This document shows, piece by piece, positions 1 to 6,249 of a DNA stretch of 7,548 nt. How positions within the stretch are numbered: the stretch's first letter is position 1; the number at the start of each line of letters is the position of its first letter. Location: NCBI GenBank assembly GCA_023386395.1, contig JAEWJV010000388.1:1-7548 (forward strand). The letters are read 5' to 3'. The position numbers were made by a program, and so were the translations under genes. The DNA comes from Bacteroidota bacterium. GTDB lineage: Bacteria; Bacteroidota; Bacteroidia; Chitinophagales; Chitinophagaceae. A model generated the notes under the pieces. The model searched no databases. It saw only the letters and a program-made list of their open reading frames with translations, and was not told where the DNA came from.

Positions 1-990
1 TGCATGTATTGGTAGTCTGTTGGCAGATGGGGAAATGAGCATGCCAACAGCTATAACTAAACTGAATAACCCGAATAATACAGGCCTGAAACCAATTGTT
101 TGATGATGAGCTTTGTCATTATGCAACAACCTTTTTATTCTAAACAGCAGCAGGTTTTCCTTTCTGCCCTGCAACGGCATAACTATTGCAGGCATGGCTT
201 TTAACCTTCCGAGTTTAAACAAAGCTTCGGCATAGTACATTGAATTATACCGGAACTGTAATACCCAGTCATCACAGGCATTCTCTCTTTCCCTTTCAAT
301 AATCTCCCCTAACATGATTGAAAAAATATTGAAGAAAAATATTCTTTCAACGAGGCTTTGCAGCATATACAAAAGATAATCGGCGCGTTTTATATGTGCA
401 AGCTCATGCAGTATAACAGCCTCAAGCTGTTGTGTTGAAAGATGATTAACGGCCGCAACCGGAATTAATATAACCGGTTTGAGAAAACCTGTTGTAAGTG
501 GGCAGATAACTTTTTCGGATAAATAAATTTTTACTTTTCTATGTATGGAAAATAACTGTGCGCATTCCTGAACAAATATTCTTTGCTCAGCGGCAATTTT
601 TCTGAGGCCCTGTTTTTTAAGTTGCTGTGTATTTTCAAATACAAATGAAAGTTTTACAAGTTTATACAGTAATATACCTAAATATAAAGCCGCGGCATAA
701 GGCATTATTGCGTTAATAAAAGAACCTGTATTCGTTACAAAATCAGCATTGGGGGCATTGATGATTATTTTACCGGCGCCGGTTTTATATGCGCTGATGC
801 ATGTATAAATAAATAAAGCAAAACCGCCTAACTGAGCGCCATAAGCAAGATTGAATTTTTGTGCAGCAGAAAGTTTAAAGCTTCTCAAAACCACAATCAC
901 CGCAAGCCACAAAACCCCCATCTGCCACACACTTGCAATAAGGCTGTAAGCTAATGCCTGTAAAAAAGATGATTCAGAGAATAACTGCAC
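1..990 (-). CDS. M56 family metallopeptidase (BlaR1/MecR1-like), partial at window edge
   Basis: This is an integral-membrane zinc peptidase of the BlaR1/MecR1 (M56) type, 330 codons visible with the C-terminus beyond the left edge. Seen: hydrophobic segments at about residues 9-35, 46-68, 92-115 and 303-321; the family-like stretch PLTTGFLKPVILIP at 164-177; the zinc-binding HELAH at 195-199; and ERENACDD at 234-241, where E236 sits in the position of the third zinc ligand. The start is GTG at 990, 5 nt after the stop of the repressor gene. It gives a typical M56 N-terminus (LQALAYSLIASVWQ); the next ATG would cut into the first membrane helix. No Shine-Dalgarno is visible. By family knowledge such proteins sense a signal and trigger cleavage of the partner BlaI-type repressor. 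The actual signal is unknown: no penicillin-binding domain can be seen in the visible part, and Bacteroidota members often carry other C-terminal domains. The family assignment is firm; a beta-lactam role is not supported. Confidence 0.93.
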   Translation of the reverse strand, partial: MQLFSESSFLQALAYSLIASVWQMGVLWLAVIVVLRSFKLSAAQKFNLAYGAQLGGFALFIYTCISAYKTGAGKIIINAPNADFVTNTGSFINAIMPYAAALYLGILLYKLVKLSFVFENTQQLKKQGLRKIAAEQRIFVQECAQLFSIHRKVKIYLSEKVICPLTTGFLKPVILIPVAAVNHLSTQQLEAVILHELAHIKRADYLLYMLQSLVERIFFFNIFSIMLGEIIERERENACDDWVLQFRYNSMYYAEALFKLGRLKAMPAIVMPLQGRKENLLLFRIKRLLHNDKAHHQTIGFRPVLFGLFSLVIAVGMLISPSANRLPIHA

Positions 991-995
991 GTTAG

Positions 996-1376
996 TTATT
1001 TTTTAAGACTATCCAATAGCTGCTGTATTTCGTTCAACTCTTCTTTGCTTGGTGTATGAGTGCCAAGCGCCTGCATTACCAATTGAGACCTTGAGCCACT
1101 AAACAAAGTATCCACCATTTTATTTACCAGTTGCTGCTGCGTTTTTTCGCGGCTCACATTGGCCTGGTAAATATGTGTGCGGCTGCTGTCATCGCGGATA
1201 ACCAGGCCCTTTTCAAACATAATCTGCATCAGTTTAAGTGTGGTGGTGTAACCACAATCTTTTGTTGCCGCCAGTTCTTCATGTACTTCCCGCACAGTGG
1301 CCTCACCTTTATCCCACAACACCCGTAGTATCTCCAGTTCACTATCCGTGGGTTTTAAAGCTTTCGTAGTATTCAT
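996..1376 (-). CDS. BlaI/MecI/CopY family transcriptional repressor
   Basis: This is a 126-residue winged-helix repressor, full length for the family. Seen: a DNA-binding domain at about residues 8-75 with the characteristic opening PTDSELEILRVLW (9-21), the recognition-helix region GYTTTLKLMQIMFEKGLV (42-59) and a wing ending in RTHIYQA (66-72). A C-terminal dimerisation region spans roughly 76-126. In MecI/BlaI the partner protease inactivates the repressor by a cut in this C-terminal part; I see no exact copy of the Staphylococcus Asn-Phe cleavage pair. It is the first gene of an operon with the M56 peptidase 5 nt downstream. A dyad at 1402-1417, 26 bp upstream of its ATG, is the likely autoregulatory operator. 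Targets besides its own operon cannot be read from this window. Confidence 0.95.
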   Translation of the reverse strand: MNTTKALKPTDSELEILRVLWDKGEATVREVHEELAATKDCGYTTTLKLMQIMFEKGLVIRDDSSRTHIYQANVSREKTQQQLVNKMVDTLFSGSRSQLVMQALGTHTPSKEELNEIQQLLDSLKK

Positions 1377-1401
1377 TATTATTATTTTAACAGTGGCAAT
1401 G

Positions 1402-1417
1402 TACGATTATATTCGTA
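1402..1417. promoter_or_regulatory. candidate BlaI operator dyad
   Basis: A perfect inverted repeat TACGA-N6-TCGTA lies in the 135-bp spacer between the divergent repressor gene and the DUF5995 gene. BlaI/MecI dimers bind short dyads close to their own promoters, so position and symmetry fit an autoregulatory operator. The half-site is not identical to the TACA/TGTA core known from Staphylococcus and Bacillus, so assignment to BlaI is inference. A weak -7-like TACATTG on the minus strand (1403-1397) touches the dyad, which would let a bound repressor block blaI transcription. Confidence 0.5.
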
Positions 1418-1511
1418 AAATGAACGTTAAGAAGAAATTTTTTTGATGAAAGGCTAAACATCGTCAGGCTTACTTAGTTTTAATTCGAAAAACGCAACGC
1501 AAACTAACATC

Positions 1512-2282
1512 ATGGCAGCATCAAGTATTAAAGAAGTAATAGAGCAGCTTAATGAAATTGTTGATCATTCAATTAATACCGGCAGCAGGATGGGCTATTT
1601 TGCCGTGTTATACAGGTGTGTAACGGAATCTGTTGCGCAAAAGATTAAGGAAGGTTATTTTGATGATGGCCCGCGCATGGAAAAGCTGGATGTATTATTT
1701 GCCGGCCGCTACCTTGATGCCTATAATGCTTATGCCAGCGGAAAAACCTGCACGGCATCGTGGCAGCTTGCTTTCGACGCAACCAAACAATGGAAACCGA
1801 TGGTAATGCATCATTTATTGCTCGGCATGAATGCACATATCAGCCTCGACCTTGGTATTGCAACGGCTATCATTTCGCCCGGCGATAAAATCAATGATAT
1901 CCATAATGATTTTTTAAAAATAAATGCTTTGCTTATTGCTATGATAAATGATGTGAAGCTCAAACTGTTTTCAATGTGGCCGCTTAGTAAATTAATTGTA
2001 AAATTGAATACCGGCGATCTTGAAAATTCTATGGCAGGTTTTTCCATGATCGTAGCGAGGGAAGCGGCCTGGCAGGTTGCACTGGCTTATGCACCATTGC
2101 TAACCGAAAACGCGCAACAGGCATATATAACTGAACGTGATAAAAAAGTGAATGCTTTTGGCAGCCGCATTCTAAATCCCGGCGCATGGTCATCCACTGT
2201 TATGTATGCATTGCGGTTATTTGAAACGGGAACAACAGCTTCTAAAATTAACAAGCTGAATGAAGAGGTAACAACGGTATAA
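1512..2282 (+). CDS. DUF5995 family protein
   Basis: This 256-residue, probably cytoplasmic protein has no signal peptide. I recognise the DUF5995 pattern: GYFAVLYRCVTESV (28-41), a charged RMEKLDVLFAGRYLDAY block (55-71), the hallmark HHLLLGMNAHISLDLG (100-115), and an NDFLKIN segment (132-138). The conserved His, Asn and Asp residues are spaced as if they could form a polar or metal-binding site in a helical protein, but no biochemical function is established for the family as far as I know, and I infer none. The ATG at 1512 is the first in-frame start with the full conserved N-terminus; no Shine-Dalgarno precedes it. It is divergent from the BlaI gene across a 135-bp spacer, so the dyad there might also affect it. 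Its stop is one base away from the stop of the opposing glycosylase gene. Confidence 0.87.
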   Translation: MAASSIKEVIEQLNEIVDHSINTGSRMGYFAVLYRCVTESVAQKIKEGYFDDGPRMEKLDVLFAGRYLDAYNAYASGKTCTASWQLAFDATKQWKPMVMHHLLLGMNAHISLDLGIATAIISPGDKINDIHNDFLKINALLIAMINDVKLKLFSMWPLSKLIVKLNTGDLENSMAGFSMIVAREAAWQVALAYAPLLTENAQQAYITERDKKVNAFGSRILNPGAWSSTVMYALRLFETGTTASKINKLNEEVTTV

Positions 2283-2283
2283 T

Positions 2284-2922
2284 TTATCCCAATACTTTAA
2301 TATTTTTCCGCTTAATATAATCATGCCACAGCAGCATAGACGCAACCGTTCTGTATGGCCGCCAGCTTTCGGCGATGGCCAGCATTTCTTCCCTGGTAAT
2401 GGCAGCATGCAATTTTTTTATATGCTTTAAGCTGTTTACTAAAGCAATATCACCTAAAGGAAAAAGATCGGCGCGTTGCAAAGCATGCATGAGGTAAACA
2501 TCCACTGTCCAGTCGCCAATACCTTTTATTTGTTTTAAGGTCGTGCGTATATCATCATCTGTTGCAAGGTTAATTTTTTTAAGATTGATCTTTTTTGAAA
2601 TAACCGCCTCCGCCAAAGCCCGCACATATATTATTTTTTGCCGGCTGAAATAACAGGCTTTCAAATCTTCATCAGATAATGCCATTATTTTTTTGGGCGT
2701 TACAAAACCAGTCTTAGCTTTTAGTTTACTGAAAGCCGCATAAGCCGAAGCCAGCGAAACCTGCTGTTCCAAAATGGTAAGCACCAGCGATTGAAATATG
2801 GCAGGCCTTGTCCACATGGGCGGCAATCCCCATCTATCCATAATACCTTTAAGGTCGGCATCTTTTGCAGCCAGCGCATGGCATATTGTATGAAAATCTC
2901 CTTTGCTATATGTGTGAAGCAT
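2284..2922 (-). CDS. DNA-3-methyladenine glycosylase II (AlkA-like, HhH-GPD superfamily)
   Basis: This 212-residue base-excision repair enzyme is expected to excise alkylated purines such as 3-methyladenine from DNA. Seen: ILEQQVSLASA (50-60), the typical first conserved helix of the HhH-GPD fold; the helix-hairpin-helix LKQIKGIGDWTVDVYL (129-144); the catalytic aspartate D158 in FPLGDIALVN (154-163); and SWRPYRTVASMLLW (186-199), a signature of the AlkA branch. The four-cysteine iron-sulfur motif of Nth/MutY is absent, and there is no Ada-type N-terminal domain. The length matches short AlkA-like proteins lacking the extra N-terminal domain of E. coli AlkA (about 280 residues). It stands alone on the minus strand, convergent with the DUF5995 gene and divergent from icd. 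A promoter candidate lies at 2951-2986. Family is confident; the exact substrate range cannot be told from sequence. Confidence 0.93.
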   Translation of the reverse strand: MLHTYSKGDFHTICHALAAKDADLKGIMDRWGLPPMWTRPAIFQSLVLTILEQQVSLASAYAAFSKLKAKTGFVTPKKIMALSDEDLKACYFSRQKIIYVRALAEAVISKKINLKKINLATDDDIRTTLKQIKGIGDWTVDVYLMHALQRADLFPLGDIALVNSLKHIKKLHAAITREEMLAIAESWRPYRTVASMLLWHDYIKRKNIKVLG

Positions 2923-2950
2923 AAATAATATATCTGAAAATGTAAGCTGG

Positions 2951-2986
2951 CAAAAATAGTTTTAGATGCGTCATACATCTTCCAAA
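2951..2986 (-). promoter_or_regulatory. candidate promoter of the AlkA-like glycosylase gene
   Basis: On the minus strand there is a perfect Bacteroidota -7 element TATTTTTG (2958-2951; consensus TAnnTTTG) and an upstream TTTG (2986-2983) for the -33 box. The spacer is 24 nt, somewhat longer than the usual 19-21. Transcription would begin near 2944, giving a leader of roughly 20 nt before the ATG at 2922. The spacer contains a dyad AGATG-N7-CATCT (2964-2980), a possible repressor site. Confidence 0.45.
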
Positions 2987-3011
2987 TAAAATCATAATCC
3001 CGCATTTGGCT

Positions 3012-3054
3012 ATCAGCACATCAGCATTATTAGTACATTATCACATCAGCACAT
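3012..3054 (+). repeat. tandem array of degenerate 8-nt repeats upstream of icd
   Basis: The bases split into consecutive units starting AT: ATCAGCAC (3012), ATCAGCATT (3020), ATTAGTAC (3029), ATTATCAC (3037), ATCAGCAC (3045), then ATTAC running into the -7-like element at 3055. The consensus is ATYAGCAC, with one unit a base longer. The two outer copies of CACATCAGCA (3017-3026 and 3042-3051) are identical. The array lies directly against the icd promoter and start codon. Its role is not known to me; it could be a multi-site binding region for a regulator or a slippage-prone simple repeat. Confidence 0.7.
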
Positions 3055-3062
3055 TACTTTTG
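3055..3062 (+). promoter_or_regulatory. candidate -7 promoter element of icd
   Basis: TACTTTTG matches the Bacteroidota -7 consensus TAnnTTTG perfectly. It ends only 4 nt before the icd ATG at 3067. With the usual distance from this element to the transcription start, the mRNA would begin at or next to the A of the ATG, implying a leaderless or nearly leaderless message. No clear TTTG -33 box occurs at the normal distance; the 8-nt repeat array occupies that place. Confidence 0.45.
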
Positions 3063-3066
3063 CCCC

Positions 3067-4521
3067 ATGCGAAGAATAGCAGTTGCAAAGGGCGATGGCA
3101 TCGGCCCGGAAATAATGGATGCCACATTAAAAATATTTTACGAAGCAAAGGTTCCCCTTGAATACGTAACCGTTGACATGGGCAAATGGGTATTTGATAA
3201 AGGTTTTAATACCGGCATGACGCCCGAAGCCAGACAAACCATTGAAACGCTTGGTATTTTATTCAAGGGCCCGATGGAAACACCGAAAGGAAAAGGCGTA
3301 AAAAGCATCAACGTTACAGCGCGTAAAACCTGGAACACGTATGCCAATACAAGAACTTTTCAAACCCTGCACGGCGTTGATACGGTTTTCAGTAAGGCGG
3401 GCATTCCAATTGATATAACCGTTGTGCGGGAAAATATTGAAGACACTTATGGCGGTATTGAACACATGATCACCAACGATGTAGCCATCAGCCGCAGAAT
3501 CATTACGCGCCCGGGCAGCATGCAGGTTATTAAAAATGCTTTTGAAATGGCGCGCAAGAAAAAAGCACGCCGCATAACCTGTGCTCATAAGGCCAATATC
3601 ATGAAGATAACCGATGGTTTATTTCTTGAAGTTTTCCAGGAAGTAGCCAAAGATTATCCTGACCTTAAAGCCGATGATGTAATCGTGGATGACCTTTGCA
3701 TGAAGCTGGTTACAAAACCTGATACATTTGATGTGATTGTACTTACTAATTTACAGGGCGATATAGTAAGTGATCTCTGCGCAGGGTTAATTGGTGGTTT
3801 AGGTTTTGCGCCGTCGGCCAATATCGGCGATCATATCTGCATATTTGAAGCCGTACATGGCACAGCGCCGGATATTGCCGGAAAGAATATTGCCAACCCC
3901 ACAGCATTATTGTTAAGCGGTATCGGCATGCTGCGTCATCTTGGTTTAATGCAAAGCGCAACCATGATTGAAAATGCTTTGCTTTATACCCTGGAACAGG
4001 GCGTTCATACCGGCGACTTTGGCAATAAATCAATTCCTTCAGTAAATACAACACAATTTGCAGAAGCCATTACCGGCAATTTTGGAAAACAGCCGGAACA
4101 GGGCGCCAAACCTCAGCTAAAAGATGCGCCGGTTACAGCAACCATGTTTAAGCTGAATGAAAATGTGATGCTTGAATCGGCCAATGGACCTGCGGAAAAT
4201 ATTATTGGTGTTGACTTTTTCATTGAAAGCGATGAGCAACCTGTTTTTATTGCAAATAAATGTCTTCGTCACGGCGGAGTAAAATTCAAGCTTATCAATA
4301 TCAGTAACCGCGGCACGCAGGTTTGGCCAACCGGATCGGTTTACACCAATCTTGTAAACCAATACAATGTGCGTTTTGAAAGTATTGATGATACACTGTT
4401 AAAGCAGCAGGATATATTGGGTTTATATGTAAGCCTCAGTGGTGATTTTAAAATATGTTCATCAGAATTATTATTGATGCTGGGTGATAAACGGGCTTAT
4501 AGCCTGGCGCAGGGGCAGTAG
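3067..4521 (+). CDS. icd: isocitrate dehydrogenase, Thermus/Rickettsia-type with C-terminal extension
   Basis: This 484-residue enzyme oxidatively decarboxylates isocitrate to 2-oxoglutarate in the TCA cycle. Seen: VAKGDGIGPEIM (6-17), the fold's N-terminal signature; isocitrate ligands S80, N82, R86, R96 and R121, spaced exactly as S113, N115, R119, R129 and R153 of E. coli; Y128 and K175 as catalytic residues; and metal-binding D209, D232 and D236. Residues from about 345 to 484 form the extra C-terminal domain of the T. thermophilus-like subfamily, including ISNRGTQVWPTG (412-423) and the terminal AQG. The cofactor loop reads HGTAPDIAG: D269 and I270 replace the Lys-Tyr pair of NADP enzymes, so NAD+ is the likelier cofactor, although the subfamily is often named NADP-dependent. 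An in-frame TAG at 3031-3033 makes ATG 3067 the first standard start. It appears monocistronic, with a hairpin terminator just after the stop. Confidence 0.96.
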   Translation: MRRIAVAKGDGIGPEIMDATLKIFYEAKVPLEYVTVDMGKWVFDKGFNTGMTPEARQTIETLGILFKGPMETPKGKGVKSINVTARKTWNTYANTRTFQTLHGVDTVFSKAGIPIDITVVRENIEDTYGGIEHMITNDVAISRRIITRPGSMQVIKNAFEMARKKKARRITCAHKANIMKITDGLFLEVFQEVAKDYPDLKADDVIVDDLCMKLVTKPDTFDVIVLTNLQGDIVSDLCAGLIGGLGFAPSANIGDHICIFEAVHGTAPDIAGKNIANPTALLLSGIGMLRHLGLMQSATMIENALLYTLEQGVHTGDFGNKSIPSVNTTQFAEAITGNFGKQPEQGAKPQLKDAPVTATMFKLNENVMLESANGPAENIIGVDFFIESDEQPVFIANKCLRHGGVKFKLINISNRGTQVWPTGSVYTNLVNQYNVRFESIDDTLLKQQDILGLYVSLSGDFKICSSELLLMLGDKRAYSLAQGQ

Positions 4522-4526
4522 AAAGC

Positions 4527-4567
4527 CAACGGTTGATGGTCAACTGTAAACCGTTGCCTTATTTTTA
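4527..4567 (+). terminator. intrinsic terminator after icd
   Basis: An 8-bp perfect stem CAACGGTT (4527-4534) / AACCGTTG (4549-4556) with a 14-nt loop begins 5 nt after the icd stop and is followed by CCTTATTTTTA, a T-rich tract. Within the loop a competing smaller hairpin GTTGA-TGG-TCAAC (4532-4544) can also form. Position and shape fit Rho-independent termination of icd. Confidence 0.65.
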
Positions 4568-4578
4568 TGTAACCAACG

Positions 4579-4636
4579 GCAGTATTTCATAGCATCTTCG
4601 TTGTGTCACTCCCTTGTATTGCAGTATTTCATGGCA
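4579..4636 (+). repeat. 16-bp direct repeat pair in the icd-hemE spacer
   Basis: GCAGTATTTCATAGCA (4579-4594) recurs as GCAGTATTTCATGGCA (4621-4636), 15 of 16 identical, 42 bp apart start to start. The flanks differ, so this is not a longer duplication. It sits in the 191-bp gap before hemE, which otherwise holds the icd terminator and a 10-bp palindrome GCAACGTTGC (4647-4656). Paired regulator sites are possible, but chance similarity is not excluded. Confidence 0.4.
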
Positions 4637-4712
4637 ACAATATGATGCAACGTTGCGGGAACAAAGCAGCAATATCAAAAATGAATTAGCAGAATAGATT
4701 TATTCAAATATT

Positions 4713-5741
4713 ATGAGTGGTTTAAAAAACGATTTATTATTAAAAGCATTAAAAAAAGAACCTGTTTCCCGCCCGCCTGTATGGATGATGCGGCAGGCTG
4801 GCCGTTACCTTCCTGATTATATAAAACTTCGTGACAAATACGATTTCTTTACGCGGGTGCAAACGCCGGAATTAGCGACAGCAATAACGTTGCAGCCTGT
4901 TTACCAGGTTGGCGTTGATGCGGCCATTATTTTCTCGGATATTCTTGTTATTCCGCAGGCAATGGGCGTTGAAGTATTGATGGAAGAAGGCAAAGGGCCA
5001 TCATTACCAAAAACTATCAAAACAAAAAAAGATATTGATGCGCTCAATATTGAAAATGCGGCAGAACATTTGAAATATGTATTGGATGCATTAACGCTAA
5101 CAAAAAAAGAATTGAATGGTTTGGTCCCGCTCATAGGCTTTGCCGGTGCGCCATGGACAATATTTTGTTATATGATTGAAGGCAGGGGCAGCAAAACCTG
5201 GGATAAGGCCAAACAGTTTGCTTACACCGAACCTGAATTGGCGCATCAGTTATTGCAAAAAATTACAACCATTACCATTGATTATTTAAAAGCGCAAACA
5301 AAAGCCGGCGCTGATTGTGTGCAGGTGTTTGATAGCTGGGCAGGCAGCTTATCGCCGGAAGATTTTAAAAACTTTGCGCAGCCGTATCTTTTACAAATTG
5401 CAGATGCTGTAAAAGACGATGCACCGGTTATTTTATTTCCAAAAGGCACCTGGTATGCTTTGGAAGATTTAAGTAAATCTTCTGCATCAGCTATTGGTTT
5501 AGATTGGACAGTTTCGCCGAAACAGGCAAGAATGCTCACTAATAACAATATCACCTTACAGGGCAATTTCGATCCTGCAAAATTGCTGGCGCCGGTTCCT
5601 CAGATAAAACAATGGGTGAAAGAAATGATAGATGCTTTCGGCGCTCAAAAATACATCGCTAACCTTGGCCATGGTATTACGCCAAACGTTCCGGTTGATC
5701 ATGCAAAGGCATTCGTGGAAGCAGTAAAGGAATATGCCTGA
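4713..5741 (+). CDS. hemE: uroporphyrinogen III decarboxylase
   Basis: HemE removes four acetate carboxyls from uroporphyrinogen III to give coproporphyrinogen III in cytoplasmic haem synthesis. The protein has 342 residues, the normal length. Seen: signature 1, [16 protein letters not shown] (21-36), with substrate-binding R27 and R31; the essential aspartate D76 in FSDIL; signature 2, GFAGAPWT (142-149), followed by Y153; S208 in FDSWAG; and H320 in LGHGITP. These match human R37, R41, D86, Y164, S219 and H339. The ATG at 4713 gives the expected N-terminus; a weak -7-like TAGATTTA lies at 4695-4702 and no clear Shine-Dalgarno is present. It lies 191 bp after icd behind a terminator, so it is probably its own unit. 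No other haem gene is in the window. Nothing is missing from the active site. Confidence 0.98.
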   Translation: MSGLKNDLLLKALKKEPVSRPPVWMMRQAGRYLPDYIKLRDKYDFFTRVQTPELATAITLQPVYQVGVDAAIIFSDILVIPQAMGVEVLMEEGKGPSLPKTIKTKKDIDALNIENAAEHLKYVLDALTLTKKELNGLVPLIGFAGAPWTIFCYMIEGRGSKTWDKAKQFAYTEPELAHQLLQKITTITIDYLKAQTKAGADCVQVFDSWAGSLSPEDFKNFAQPYLLQIADAVKDDAPVILFPKGTWYALEDLSKSSASAIGLDWTVSPKQARMLTNNNITLQGNFDPAKLLAPVPQIKQWVKEMIDAFGAQKYIANLGHGITPNVPVDHAKAFVEAVKEYA

Positions 5742-5770
5742 TATTCTGCTTTAAAAATTTTAAATAGAAA

Positions 5771-5804
5771 TAAGGCCATACTATTTTTCTGCCTTAATTT
5801 TCCA
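5771..5804 (+). terminator. weak terminator candidate after hemE
   Basis: A 6-bp stem TAAGGC (5771-5776) / GCCTTA (5791-5796) with a 14-nt loop is followed by ATTTTCC. It sits 30 bp after the hemE stop. The stem is short and the T tract modest, so termination is only plausible. Just before it is an AT-only palindrome TTTAAAA-A-TTTTAAA, and just after it a second inverted repeat TTTTCCA/TGGAAAA (5798-5804 and 5817-5823) that ends 15 bp before the next ATG. Confidence 0.35.
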
Positions 5805-5838
5805 TTATAAATTCATTGGAAAACATATACCCTTAATT

Positions 5839-6249
5839 ATGAAATCCCTTTTATTACTTTTTTATTGCTGCATTCCCTTACTTATTTGCGCCCAGCATTA
5901 CGAACGATATTATGATTTCAGGTGGAATCCCTGTTCGTCTGCAGAAGCCAGATTTTATTCAGAACTGAATAAGAAAGATGATTTATGGGAAAGAAAAGAT
6001 TATTTCATTCATGAAAGAAGCCTTCAAATGATAGGCAGTTATACAGACACATCCTGCAAAATACCTGTGGGACATTTTGAATATTATTATCCAAACAAAA
6101 ATCTGGAATCTATTGGCGTTTACAAAAACGGAAAGAAAAATGATGTTTGGTTAACCTATTATCCTAACCAAATAATGAAAGATTCCAATACCTATCTGGA
6201 TGGAAACGCAATAGGCATAAATATGTCATGGCATTCCAATGGTATTTAA
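5839..6249 (+). CDS. N-terminal half of the split protein: signal peptide plus YwqK-like repeats
   Basis: This 136-codon frame is the upstream half of the frameshifted gene. Residues 1-18 (KS, then a leucine-rich core, then ICA before Q19) form a signal peptide, probably cleaved by signal peptidase I at A18/Q19; the LLIC at 14-17 is a poor lipobox because Ile precedes Cys. Residues 19-74 are a Tyr/Trp-rich region without a family I recognise. From about 75 the repeat pattern appears: GHFEYYYPNKNLESIGVYKNG (78-98), then WLTYYPNQIMKDSNTYLDG (104-122), then MSWHSNG (129-135), each with the aromatic-tyrosine-proline-asparagine and Gly spacing of YwqK-type MORN variant repeats. If translated alone it would give a secreted fragment lacking the TonB-C domain. 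Confidence 0.72.
   Translation: MKSLLLLFYCCIPLLICAQHYERYYDFRWNPCSSAEARFYSELNKKDDLWERKDYFIHERSLQMIGSYTDTSCKIPVGHFEYYYPNKNLESIGVYKNGKKNDVWLTYYPNQIMKDSNTYLDGNAIGINMSWHSNGI

Noticed and set aside
1131..1328. A 65-codon open frame on the plus strand inside the BlaI-type gene.
   Set aside because: It lies wholly antisense to a confidently identified repressor and its Cys/Phe-rich translation is typical of a shadow frame.
1..1376. A beta-lactam resistance cassette.
   Set aside because: The BlaI/M56 pair is very common in Bacteroidota without any beta-lactamase. No beta-lactamase or penicillin-binding domain is visible in the window.
2721..3005. A 94-codon open frame on the minus strand overlapping the start of the glycosylase gene.
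   Set aside because: It overlaps the well-supported glycosylase gene in another frame and covers the promoter region; its translation resembles no family and it is a shadow frame.
3012..3054. CRISPR-like or transposon-end repeat.
   Set aside because: Units are 8-9 nt with no spacers between them, and there is no cas, transposase or terminal inverted repeat nearby.
5880..5895. Lipoprotein signal on the YwqK-like protein.
   Set aside because: The sequence before Cys17 is LLI, with a large residue at the -1 position, and A18-Q19 offers a good ordinary signal peptidase site.
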